Shown here: positions 50,671 to 57,351 of the stretch, piece by piece
Layout: each line of letters begins with the position of its first letter
Position numbering within the stretch: position 1 is the first letter of the stretch
NCBI GenBank assembly: GCA_963803025.1
Contig: CAWDKZ010000023.1
Location: forward strand, 1-57,351
Origin: Bog-793 sp963803025
GTDB taxonomy: Bacteria > Actinomycetota > Acidimicrobiia > Acidimicrobiales > Bog-793
Reading direction: 5' to 3'
Length of the DNA stretch: 57,351 bases
Made by a program: the position numbers and the translations under genes
The notes under the pieces: model-generated
What the model saw: the letters and a program-made list of their open reading frames with translations, nothing else
The model's database searches: none
Told to the model about the DNA's origin: nothing

Positions 50671-51797
50671 GTTCGGCCGGGGCGAGCGAGCACGAACAGG
50701 ACGTCGCCGAGGAGGTCGATCTCCACCCGCGCACCCGCCGGGAGCGTGTAGCCCTCGCTCGCGGGGGGTGTCGAGGTGACCTCGACACCATCGGGCAGGG
50801 CGGCCACGACCCGGACGACGGCCCCGAGAAAAGAGGCACGGGCGACGACGGCCAGCCCATCGGGCGCGGGGCGCAGCCGGATGCTCTCGGGTCGAACCAG
50901 CACGTCGACCTGGTCGCCGACGCGCAGACCGTTGCCGGCGCTCACGGGCACCGCGAGGCGTGAGCCGAGGACGACGACGGCGTTCGGGGCCACCATCTCG
51001 CCCGGCAGACGGCTCACCGAACCGACGAACTCGGCGACGAAGTTCGATGTCGGCGAGGAGTAGACCTCGGAGGGCGGGCCGAGCTGCTCGAGCCGGCCAG
51101 CCCGCATGACCCCGACGCGGTCGGAGATCGACAGCGCTTCTTCCTGGTCGTGGGTCACGAAGAGCGTCGTGATCCCGACCTCGAGTTGAATCCGGCGGAT
51201 CTCGTCGCGCAGCTGGGCGCGCACCTTGGCGTCGAGCGCGGAGAGTGGCTCGTCGAGCAGCAACAGGCGGGGCTCGACGCAGAGCGCCCGGGCGAGGGCC
51301 ACCCGTTGCTGTTGACCACCCGAGAGCTCGTGCGGATACCGCTCGGCGAGCGGGGCGAGGCCCACGAGTTCGAGGAGTTCACCGGCGCGCTTGTGCCGCT
51401 GGGCGGAGGGTATCCGGCGCACCTCGAGCCCGAAGGCCACGTTCGCGAGCGCGTTCATGTTGGGGAAGAGGCTGTAGGCCTGGAAGACCATCCCAACATT
51501 GCGGCGGTGCGGGGGGACGTGGGTGATGTCCTCCCCGCCGACGAGGACCCTGCCCTCGTCGAGCTGCTCGAGCCCGGCCACCGCCCGCAGGGCTGTCGTC
51601 TTGCCGCAACCGGAGGGTCCGAGCAGGGCGACGAGCTCACCCGGAGCGACGGTGATCGAGAACCCGTCCAGGGCGTGCACCTTGTCGTAGGTGCGGCGGC
51701 AGTTGACAAGTTCGAGGACGACCCCACCGCGGGCGCGCGCTCCTGCGGGGTGCTCGGTTCTCGGTGGCACGGTCATCGTCATAGCGGTTCGCGGCAT
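50667..51797 (-). CDS. ABC transporter ATP-binding protein (PotA/UgpC-like)
   Basis: A 376-residue ATPase. Walker A is GPSGCGKTTALRA, the signature LSGGQQQRVALARAL, Walker B LLLLDEPLSALDAKVR, and H-loop FVTHDQEEALS. After about residue 250 comes a TOBE-type domain, as in PotA, FbpC and UgpC. It should power the two permeases encoded just upstream. Start ATG 51797 lies four bases after the permease stop; ATG 51782 is an alternative. The stop overlaps the glpD start. Confidence 0.92.
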   Translation of the reverse strand: MPRTAMTMTVPPRTEHPAGARARGGVVLELVNCRRTYDKVHALDGFSITVAPGELVALLGPSGCGKTTALRAVAGLEQLDEGRVLVGGEDITHVPPHRRNVGMVFQAYSLFPNMNALANVAFGLEVRRIPSAQRHKRAGELLELVGLAPLAERYPHELSGGQQQRVALARALCVEPRLLLLDEPLSALDAKVRAQLRDEIRRIQLEVGITTLFVTHDQEEALSISDRVGVMRAGRLEQLGPPSEVYSSPTSNFVAEFVGSVSRLPGEMVAPNAVVVLGSRLAVPVSAGNGLRVGDQVDVLVRPESIRLRPAPDGLAVVARASFLGAVVRVVAALPDGVEVTSTPPASEGYTLPAGARVEIDLLGDVLFVLARPGRT

Positions 51798-51801
51798 CCT
51801 G

Positions 51802-52650
51802 TCACGACACGCGGTCCGGGGTCGGCGCTGCGGCCGCGGTCTCGGCCTCGTCGACGGCGTCGACGAGGCCGAGACCGAAGCCCGTGCTACCGCGCCGACG
51901 CCCCGAGCCGATGAGGGCGATAGCGACGAGGAGGATCCAGATGACGAGGAGCGCGGCGATGGAAAGCGCCACCGCGACGTACGGGTTGTTGCCCTCGACG
52001 GACACCAACCAGACGGGGAACGTCATGAAGCCCATGATGCTGGCGATGGCGTACTCGCCGAGCGACAGCGCCACGGTGAGGAATGCCGCGGCGAGAATCC
52101 CCGACCGCATGTTTGGGAGCAGAACACGGGAGAAGAGCTTGCCCCAGCCGGCGCCCATGGAGCGGCTGGCGTCGACGAGGGTATGCAGGTCGAGGGACCG
52201 CACGCCGGAGTCGATCGCCCGATACGAGTACGGCATGGCGAGCACGACGTAGACCAACGCCAGGATCACCGGGGTGCCGGTGATGATGTTGGGAAGACTG
52301 CGGTACACGCCGAGCACGCCGAGGACGATCACGACCGCGGGAACGCCGAGCGGCAACAGGCTGACGGCGTCGACGATCGTCCGCCAACGGGGAAACCGCA
52401 GGTTAATGAGGATGACGGTGGGAACGAGGAGCACGAGCGTGATCCCCATCGCGCCGGCGGCCACCTTGACCGAGGTGATCAGGCTCGCCGCCAGTCCCGG
52501 CTCCGCCACCGCCTGGGAGTAGGCGGTGAACGAGAGGCGTCCCTGGTAGCCCGCCTCCAGGCTGAACTGGAGGGATGCGGCCATGGGGGCGAGCACGTAG
52601 AAGCCGATCAGCCCGAGCACGACCCAGCGGAAGGTGCGAGTCCGCTTCAT
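51802..52650 (-). CDS. ABC transporter permease (PotC-like)
   Basis: A 282-residue inner-membrane permease with six membrane segments. The ATPase-coupling EAA-type loop is visible around DASRSMGAGWGKLFSRVLLPNM. The sequence ends in a cytoplasmic, acidic tail (VDAVDEAETAAAAPTPDRVS). Start ATG 52650 overlaps the stop of the preceding permease gene (ATGA); a longer open frame upstream is a shadow of that gene. Confidence 0.9.
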   Translation of the reverse strand: MKRTRTFRWVVLGLIGFYVLAPMAASLQFSLEAGYQGRLSFTAYSQAVAEPGLAASLITSVKVAAGAMGITLVLLVPTVILINLRFPRWRTIVDAVSLLPLGVPAVVIVLGVLGVYRSLPNIITGTPVILALVYVVLAMPYSYRAIDSGVRSLDLHTLVDASRSMGAGWGKLFSRVLLPNMRSGILAAAFLTVALSLGEYAIASIMGFMTFPVWLVSVEGNNPYVAVALSIAALLVIWILLVAIALIGSGRRRGSTGFGLGLVDAVDEAETAAAAPTPDRVS

Positions 52651-53546
52651 CGCAACCACCGCGAGGTTTTGCGCTGGACGAGCACGTAGAGCACCCCGGC
52701 GGCAGCAACGATGACGATCATGCCGAAGCCGAGCGCGTCGCCGAGGTTCGCCTGGTTCGAGACGACGTTGCCGGCGAGCAGAGCTCCGATTTCGATCGGC
52801 ACGAGGGGGACCGAACCCGTCGTCAGCGCTTCGGCCGTCGCGTAGGCGGCGAAGGCGTCCATGAACAGCACCATCACGGTGGCGATGAGCGGCGGGGTGA
52901 GGACGGGGAGCCCGACCTTCCGCCAGTACGTGCGCGGGCTGGCGCCGAGCGTCGCCGCGGCCTCCCTCCACTCGCGGCGCAGTGCCTCCACGGGGGGCAG
53001 CATGAGCAGGATCACGAGGGGCAGGAGGAAGTAGAGGTAGACGATCACGAGCCCGGTGAAGCTGTACAGGGTGAACCCGTGGTCGTAGGGATCAAAGCCC
53101 ATCTCGGCGAGCACGTGGGTGGCGACTCCGGCGTTGCCGATCGTGGCGATGAAGGCGAACGCCAACGGCACGCCACCGGTGTTGGCGAGCACGCCGCAGG
53201 CGGTGGTGACGAGGCGGCGTGCGAGCGGGCTCGGCGAGCTGACGAGCGCCACGGTCCCGACGAGCCCGATGATCGCGGCCACGACCGCGGAGACTGCCGA
53301 TAGTTCGAGGCTCACCGCGTAGGAGTGCAGCCACGGCTGCTGCGAGGACAGAACGGTCGACAGGTTGGAGAAGGAAAGGCCGCCGTTGTTGTCCCGGAAC
53401 GCCTGGAGCATCACTGACGCGGCAGGTACGACGAGGAAGAAGACGACATAGGCGAGAAAGGGCACGACCCCGATCGCCGCCAGGTATCGTCGCCGACGCG
53501 CGCCGGGGCCCGCGTTTCTCACGCGGGCCCCGGGCGCAGCGCTCAT
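52647..53546 (-). CDS. ABC transporter permease (PotB-like)
   Basis: A 299-residue permease with six or seven membrane segments, the first being YLAAIGVVPFLAYVVFFLVV. The coupling loop reads EALRREWREAAATLGASPRT, which is the EAA motif. It pairs with the next permease. Start ATG 53546 lies 21 bases after the binding-protein stop. No terminator separates them. Confidence 0.9.
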   Translation of the reverse strand: MSAAPGARVRNAGPGARRRRYLAAIGVVPFLAYVVFFLVVPAASVMLQAFRDNNGGLSFSNLSTVLSSQQPWLHSYAVSLELSAVSAVVAAIIGLVGTVALVSSPSPLARRLVTTACGVLANTGGVPLAFAFIATIGNAGVATHVLAEMGFDPYDHGFTLYSFTGLVIVYLYFLLPLVILLMLPPVEALRREWREAAATLGASPRTYWRKVGLPVLTPPLIATVMVLFMDAFAAYATAEALTTGSVPLVPIEIGALLAGNVVSNQANLGDALGFGMIVIVAAAGVLYVLVQRKTSRWLR

Positions 53547-53567
53547 CTGACGACGGACTGCCGACGA

Positions 53568-54758
53568 CTAGCCGACGGCAGATGCCCAATCGGAGACCAC
53601 CAACGCCTTGGCCTTGGTGGACTGGGTCTGGTTAGCGATTGCCGGCGCTTCGGGGAGCGGCGGGACAGCAGCCAGGGCGGCCTTGCTCACCGTGTGGTTC
53701 TTCTCCATTGCGGTGATCGTCGCCGGAACCGCACCACCTTCCATCCAGAGGTTCTGGCCGGTGGGGGAGTACATGTACTCAAGGAAGAGACGTGCCGCAG
53801 CCGGGTGAGGTGCATAGGCGCTGATTGCCATGGCGTAGTACGAGGCGTACGGCGTGCCCTTGGGGATGACGATCTTCCAGTCGATGCCGGTGGACTTCAG
53901 CTCCTGCTGCCACGAAAGCTGATTGAAGGTCCAGTCCAACGTGGCGAGCACGGTCTTGTCGGCCATCGGGGCGTCACCGGCTCCACCGGCCTCCACGGGG
54001 TTGTAGTTCCCCACCGTGTTCAGCTGCTTGAAGAAGTTGATGCCTGGGAGGATGTTGTCGAGCGACCCCCCGTTGTCGAGCGCCGCCGCGTAGACCGCGG
54101 AGAAGCCGGCATTGGAGGACGTCGGATTGTTGCTGAGGCCGACCGCGTCCTTGAACTCCGGGTTGAGCAGACTGGCGAAGGAAGTCGGCGCCGTCTTGAT
54201 GACGCTGGCGTTGTAGCCGATCGACATGACACCGCTGTAGTCATAGGCCCAGTAGCCCGAGGGGCTCTTCCAGGTCGCCGGGATCTCGCTCCACTCCGCG
54301 GTCTTGTACTGGGCAAAGATCGGACCCTTGAACGACCCCGGAACCCCGTGCACGCCTTCCTCGGCAAAGGAGGGACCGACGTCGACCACGTCGGGCTCAC
54401 TGGGCTTGCCCCGGTCGAGCGTGATCTCGCTCAGTTCTTCGGCGCTCGTACCGCCCGGGTTGGAGTCATGGACCGCGAGGCCGTACTTGGCACCGAAGTC
54501 CTTCATGATGTTGCCGTAGTTCGCCCACGTGGTGGGGTCCGCGGTCAGATTGATCGCGCCTTCGGCCTTGGCCGCGGCGATGAGGGCGGTCATGCCGCCA
54601 CACGAGCTCAGGCTCACGGCCTTGGCCCAACACGCATCCGTCGATGCCGCGCTCGCGGTGCTCGCGGCACCGGACCAAGCCGCGAATGCGGCGAGCGTGC
54701 TGACTGCAACCCCTAGGGCGGCTGGGCGAAGCCACCGGCGTCCCGACCTTCTGTACAT
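53568..54758 (-). CDS. ABC transporter extracellular substrate-binding protein
   Basis: A 396-residue exported binding protein of the polyamine/iron/phosphonate-type (fold D) group. The signal peptide spans about residues 1-38 (WLRPAALGVAVSTLAAFAAW then AASTASA). The mature part has LIAAAKAEGAINLTADPTTW, DVVDVGPSFAEEGV, PSGYWAYDYSGVMSIGYNAS and LEYMYSPTGQNLWMEGGAVP, all typical of this group. Start ATG 54758 has AGGAGG at ideal spacing. It is the first gene of the operon; its ligand is unknown, but glpD and a phosphoesterase downstream suggest a phosphorylated glycerol compound. Confidence 0.88.
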   Translation of the reverse strand: MYRRSGRRWLRPAALGVAVSTLAAFAAWSGAASTASAASTDACWAKAVSLSSCGGMTALIAAAKAEGAINLTADPTTWANYGNIMKDFGAKYGLAVHDSNPGGTSAEELSEITLDRGKPSEPDVVDVGPSFAEEGVHGVPGSFKGPIFAQYKTAEWSEIPATWKSPSGYWAYDYSGVMSIGYNASVIKTAPTSFASLLNPEFKDAVGLSNNPTSSNAGFSAVYAAALDNGGSLDNILPGINFFKQLNTVGNYNPVEAGGAGDAPMADKTVLATLDWTFNQLSWQQELKSTGIDWKIVIPKGTPYASYYAMAISAYAPHPAAARLFLEYMYSPTGQNLWMEGGAVPATITAMEKNHTVSKAALAAVPPLPEAPAIANQTQSTKAKALVVSDWASAVG

Positions 54759-54812
54759 CGAGCCTCCTGTCGTTCGCGGGCGGGCCACGAGACCCGCTGC
54801 TGTCGAGGCAAG

Positions 54813-54845
54813 ATCCTAGAAAGGGCCGATAAAGTGCAGATGAAC
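54813..54845 (-). promoter_or_regulatory. Promoter with PHO-box-like direct repeat
   Basis: On the minus strand GTTCATCTGCA and CTTTATCGGCC are adjacent 11-mers (54845-54824) resembling PhoP direct-repeat units (GTTCAYYYRSC-like). Five bases later comes the -10 hexamer TAGGAT (54818-54813). No -35 is present, as expected for an activated promoter. It precedes the binding-protein gene by about 55 bases. Confidence 0.45.
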
Positions 54846-54924
54846 TCAAGATGCCGGCTCGGTGAAGTCTCAGTGACAAGATTGCGCAGCGATGTCACGC
54901 GCAGCAGATGCACAGGTATGTTCC

Positions 54925-55001
54925 GCAAGTAACAAGCGCGATGTCGTATGCATTTCATGTGGTCGTTTGTGCTGCAAGTAACGAGCAGCATGTCTGGTGC
55001 A
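54925..55001. repeat. Two 28-base direct repeats
   Basis: 54925-54952 and 54974-55001 both begin GCAAGTAAC and share ATGTC and TGCA (21 of 28 identical), with starts 49 bases apart. They lie upstream of the transporter operon promoter and could be protein-binding sites. Confidence 0.5.
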
Positions 55002-55035
55002 GTTCGACCGGACGTGTCTTCGTGGAGTAATCGGT

Positions 55036-55539
55036 TCAGCCGTCGCCGACGAAGCAAGATGGTGGCGTCTTCGTCGCGCCGCCCCACCACTCCGGTGAGG
55101 CATCTTCGACCAGAGTGCGCCAGACGCGGGTGCGCCCCGGTGAGGAGCAGCCGGTGGATCCGATGGAGGGGGTCGTCGCGGCGTCCGTGGTGACTGATCG
55201 TCTCGTGCTGCGACCACCGGCGACGGCGCGCACTGCCGCGAGAAACGCCTCGTCTCGTCGCGTGAACCAACCGCTGACGTCGCTCGCCCGGATCACCGCG
55301 ACCGCGTCGACGAGCACCCGGCACTCGAGGTCGAGCAGACCGGTGACGTAGCTCGTCGCATCTTCGGCGTTCGCGGCGACGCGAAAACGGGGCGGTCCGA
55401 ACGGCGCGTCGGCGAAGCCGTCACCGTCACTCACGGCAAGGGGTCTCCTCATCTCGAAGTGCTGGAACACCACGAGGTTGGCGAGGCCCGTTGCCGCGCC
55501 GGTGGACACCCGTCGGAGCGCGGTCAGGCGATCACGCAC
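55036..55539 (-). CDS. Doubtful hypothetical protein
   Basis: A 167-codon frame. The first two-thirds (LANLVVFQHFEMRRPLAVSD, then FTRRDEAFLAAVRAVAGG) has a protein-like composition; the last third turns Ser/Thr/Arg-rich and looks out of frame, as though a frameshift near 55216 had changed the ending. No motif, signal peptide or clear ribosome-binding site. It may be a decayed gene near the IS or not a gene at all. Confidence 0.3.
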   Translation of the reverse strand: MRDRLTALRRVSTGAATGLANLVVFQHFEMRRPLAVSDGDGFADAPFGPPRFRVAANAEDATSYVTGLLDLECRVLVDAVAVIRASDVSGWFTRRDEAFLAAVRAVAGGRSTRRSVTTDAATTPSIGSTGCSSPGRTRVWRTLVEDASPEWWGGATKTPPSCFVGDG

Positions 55540-55627
55540 CCCGGTTCACCGAGATAGAGCTCAAGGTGATGTTTGCGTCGCACTAATCAGTGGCTTGACG
55601 GACATCATCAACGGCCAAAGGAGGAAC

Positions 55628-55702
55628 ATGATGATCGAGCGAACGCGATCCGCAACAACAGGGGCCGCTGCGATGTCAGCGAATCTGCTGCCATCCCGCT
55701 GA
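55628..55702 (+). CDS. Possible 24-residue peptide with strong ribosome-binding site
   Basis: MMIERTRSATTGAAAMSANL and four more residues, preceded by AAAGGAGG (55617-55624), which is the strongest ribosome-binding site in the window; the second ATG (55631) is at ideal distance. It stops 52 bases before the IS1182-type end. It may be the surviving start of a gene lost when the IS inserted, or a genuine small protein. Nothing else supports it. Confidence 0.3.
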   Translation: MMIERTRSATTGAAAMSANLLPSR

Positions 55703-55754
55703 CATGCTGCAGACGCGCCAGATGAGCGAGGGATAGAACCTATCTCTTACGAGG

Positions 55755-55765
55755 CTGTCGCATGA
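55755..55765 (+). repeat. IS1182-type left terminal inverted repeat
   Basis: CTGTCGCATGA, exact complement of 57341-57351. A small CGCAT/ATGCG palindrome overlaps its inner end. Confidence 0.7.
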
Positions 55766-55835
55766 TTGATGCGGGACGCCTCAGCTGCTCCATCGACGTT
55801 CTTTCGCCGGTTAGGGCTGATCGCCCACCGGGGGA

Positions 55836-55860
55836 GGTGGTCTGGACCGGTCAGACCACC
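55836..55860 (-). terminator. Hairpin at the transposase stop codon
   Basis: GGTGGTCTG (55836-55844) pairs exactly with CAGACCACC (55852-55860) around a 7-base loop, covering the last codons and stop of the transposase. It can end transposase transcription or block outside reading into the element. Confidence 0.6.
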
Positions 55861-57293
55861 CGAAGCCGTTGGTTGCGCACCTTCAAGAGGTTGTGCACAG
55901 CGCAGATGAGGCGCCATTCGCTCTGGGCCGCATGGAGCCCGCGACCGGAGAACCGTCTGCAGCGGAGATTTGCCTTGATGTTGCCGAAGACGGGCTCGGT
56001 TGTGACCTTGCGCAGGGCGTAGCGGTGCCGACCGTCAGGTGAAGCGAGTCGGTTGAGCATCTGCTTGCGGAGGACCGCGGGATCGCCCCGGCCGCGTCGT
56101 CGGTCGTTGAACAACTGGCGTGCCCAGCCCTCGGAGATCCCCATCTCCTCGGCGGCTTGGGCAACGCTGATCTCGCCAAGTTCGACACGCCGGAGCACGG
56201 TGCCGCGTTCGTCGAGCCGAGGATCGTCCGGCTCGAGCTCGCCCTTCGTCGCCGGCATCGGCGTGATGAGCACCTCGGCGTCGGTTTCGAGCGTGACGTT
56301 GTCCACGCTCCAGTAGCCGGTGTCGGCGACGAAGGTCCCTGCCGGGGGAGCACTTGCGCCTTCGAGGTTCTCCTCGGTGACGCGCACCATCGGAGCGAAC
56401 ATCGTCGAGTCGTTCGCCGCGTTCGTCACCTCGGCGGCAACGATCACCTGGTCTTCGGAGACAGCGGCCTGGGCATTGTAGCCCTGGAGGAAGCGGTTGC
56501 GGGCACGGAGCATCCGCGAGTCCGGGTCAGTCGGGTTCGCGAGCCGCTCCCTCCCGTGCTTGCCCCCCGGCGAGGGCTTGCGCCCCGGGAGCTTGTGGCC
56601 GAGCGCGGCCTCTCTCGCTTCTCGGGCGACGAGATGGCTCGCATAGTCCGACGGCCCGGTTTCGTCGAGCTGGCGAAGCGCCTCGCGGACCCGGGCGCGC
56701 CGGTCCTCCCGCCTCCCCCAGTCCGCCGGGAGCTCGTCGCCGCGGGCCTCCCCGAACCGTTCGTCCTCGTCTCGATCGGCCGCCTCGGCCTCGGCGAGGA
56801 TCTCATCGGCGAGCTGATGACGTGTCCGGTTCGCCCATGCCGAAGCGTTCGCCTCCATTTTCGTCCCGTCGATCGAGACGACACCTGCGGCGACGAGCCC
56901 TGCGGCAACGCAAAGCCCGAGCACCTGGGAGAACAGCTCGGCGATCGCCTCGGCGTGGCGGCGGCGGAAGCGGGCGAGGGTCGCGTGGTCGAGTTGCTGG
57001 TTCGCCGAGACGACGCGGAATGCGACGTCTTCTCGAAGACGCCGCTCGATCCGACGAGAGGAGCGCTCGCCGACGCAGTAGGCATAGAGGAGCACGGCGA
57101 GCTGGAGGGCAGGGTCGTAGGCGGCGCCACCCCGGCCGTCCTCCCGGTAATCGGCGTAGAAGGCGGAGAGATCGAGCTCGGCCACGACGTCAAGAATGAA
57201 GAACGCGAGGTGATCCTCGGACAGCCACTCCGTGAGCGACGGCGGGAGCAGATAGAGCTGGTCGCGGTCGACCTCGCGCAGATTGATCGGCAT
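55851..57293 (-). CDS. IS1182-family transposase
   Basis: A 480-residue DDE transposase. The N-terminal DUF772-type domain (LPPSLTEWLSEDHLAFFILD, YDPALQLAVLLYAYCVGERS, RRIERRLREDVAFRVVSANQ) leads to AGVVSIDGTKMEANAS with the first catalytic Asp, then FLQGYNAQAAVSEDQVIVAA, FVADTGYWSVDN with the second Asp, and the C-terminal TEPVFGNIKANLRCRRFSGR with the catalytic Glu. It is full length with no frameshift, so it may be active. Start ATG 57293. Confidence 0.92.
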   Translation of the reverse strand: MPINLREVDRDQLYLLPPSLTEWLSEDHLAFFILDVVAELDLSAFYADYREDGRGGAAYDPALQLAVLLYAYCVGERSSRRIERRLREDVAFRVVSANQQLDHATLARFRRRHAEAIAELFSQVLGLCVAAGLVAAGVVSIDGTKMEANASAWANRTRHQLADEILAEAEAADRDEDERFGEARGDELPADWGRREDRRARVREALRQLDETGPSDYASHLVAREAREAALGHKLPGRKPSPGGKHGRERLANPTDPDSRMLRARNRFLQGYNAQAAVSEDQVIVAAEVTNAANDSTMFAPMVRVTEENLEGASAPPAGTFVADTGYWSVDNVTLETDAEVLITPMPATKGELEPDDPRLDERGTVLRRVELGEISVAQAAEEMGISEGWARQLFNDRRRGRGDPAVLRKQMLNRLASPDGRHRYALRKVTTEPVFGNIKANLRCRRFSGRGLHAAQSEWRLICAVHNLLKVRNQRLRVV

Positions 57294-57340
57294 GCACCAT
57301 CATCCCGCGCGCCGCGAAACGCGAGCAGGACCGTCGGGAT

Positions 57341-57351
57341 TCATGCGACAG
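57341..57351 (-). repeat. IS1182-type right terminal inverted repeat
   Basis: TCATGCGACAG at the very end of the window, complement of 55755-55765. Confidence 0.7.

Larger units (their letters stand above)
54759..55850. other. Long poorly coding region upstream of the transporter operon
   Basis: About 1.1 kb holding the operon promoter with a PHO-box-like repeat, two related 28-base direct repeats, a weak minus-strand frame (55036-55539), a 24-codon frame with a strong ribosome-binding site, and the left end of the IS1182-type element. G+C falls visibly at about 54830-55030. Confidence 0.5.
55755..57351 (-). mobile_element. IS1182-type insertion sequence
   Basis: One transposase frame flanked by matching ends: CTGTCGCATGA at 55755-55765 and its complement TCATGCGACAG at 57341-57351, the last bases of the window. 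The element is complete or lacks only a few bases at the right edge. A target duplication cannot be checked. Confidence 0.8.

Noticed and set aside
1..57351. CRISPR array, toxin-antitoxin or phage-defence locus
   Set aside because: No regularly spaced repeats and no recognisable Cas, toxin, antitoxin, restriction or other defence gene on either strand.

Overview
The window is a roughly 57 kb piece of high-GC (about two-thirds G+C) chromosome from an actinobacterium. The pointers are the Mec/CysO/CysM cysteine pathway, a PimB-like GT4 enzyme, DUF3048 and DUF3089 proteins, a TIGR03767-type phosphoesterase, frequent GTG/TTG starts, and several genes whose start codon lies 6-8 bases after a TANNNT -10 hexamer, as expected for leaderless mRNAs. 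A lineage such as Acidimicrobiia is a guess. There are no rRNA or tRNA genes, no CRISPR array and no phage genes. The first bases are the left terminal repeat of an IS1380-type element and the last bases are the terminal repeat of an IS1182-type element, so the window looks like a contig that broke at multicopy insertion sequences.

Left part (1-23 kb): a frameshifted IS1380-type element; a secreted protein; a PAS-GGDEF-EAL c-di-GMP enzyme; a secreted DUF3089 hydrolase; a large hairpin in a gene-free gap; a persulfide-dioxygenase/rhodanese protein beside an aldehyde dehydrogenase; a DUF3048 protein; alanine dehydrogenase; a membrane-bound LysM/BTAD regulator with its secreted partner; pirin; 6-phosphofructokinase; an FTR1-like membrane protein with a small partner; and a tightly overlapping galK-galE-galT operon.

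Middle (23-36 kb): a decayed HAF-repeat pseudogene, tmRNA and smpB. Divergent from smpB is mec, followed by cysO, cysM, murI, rph and rdgB. CysO carries two residues after its diglycine and sits next to a JAMM protease that could remove them. Next come two small Cys-containing proteins, a GT4 glycosyltransferase, a SRPBCC protein, a flavin-dependent oxidoreductase, and class II ribonucleotide reductase behind a strong promoter.

Right part (36-57 kb): a tryptophanase-like lyase converges on kynureninase, which lies at the end of a five-gene branched-chain-type ABC transporter operon; this reads as uptake and degradation of tryptophan or kynurenine. Then come an MFS exporter, a stand-alone riboflavin kinase domain and a secreted beta-propeller protein. 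A six-gene minus-strand operon follows: binding protein, two permeases, ATPase, GlpD and a frameshifted metallophosphoesterase. A PHO-box-like repeat precedes it, suggesting uptake of a phosphorylated glycerol compound. A poorly coding 1 kb stretch leads to the terminal IS1182-type element.
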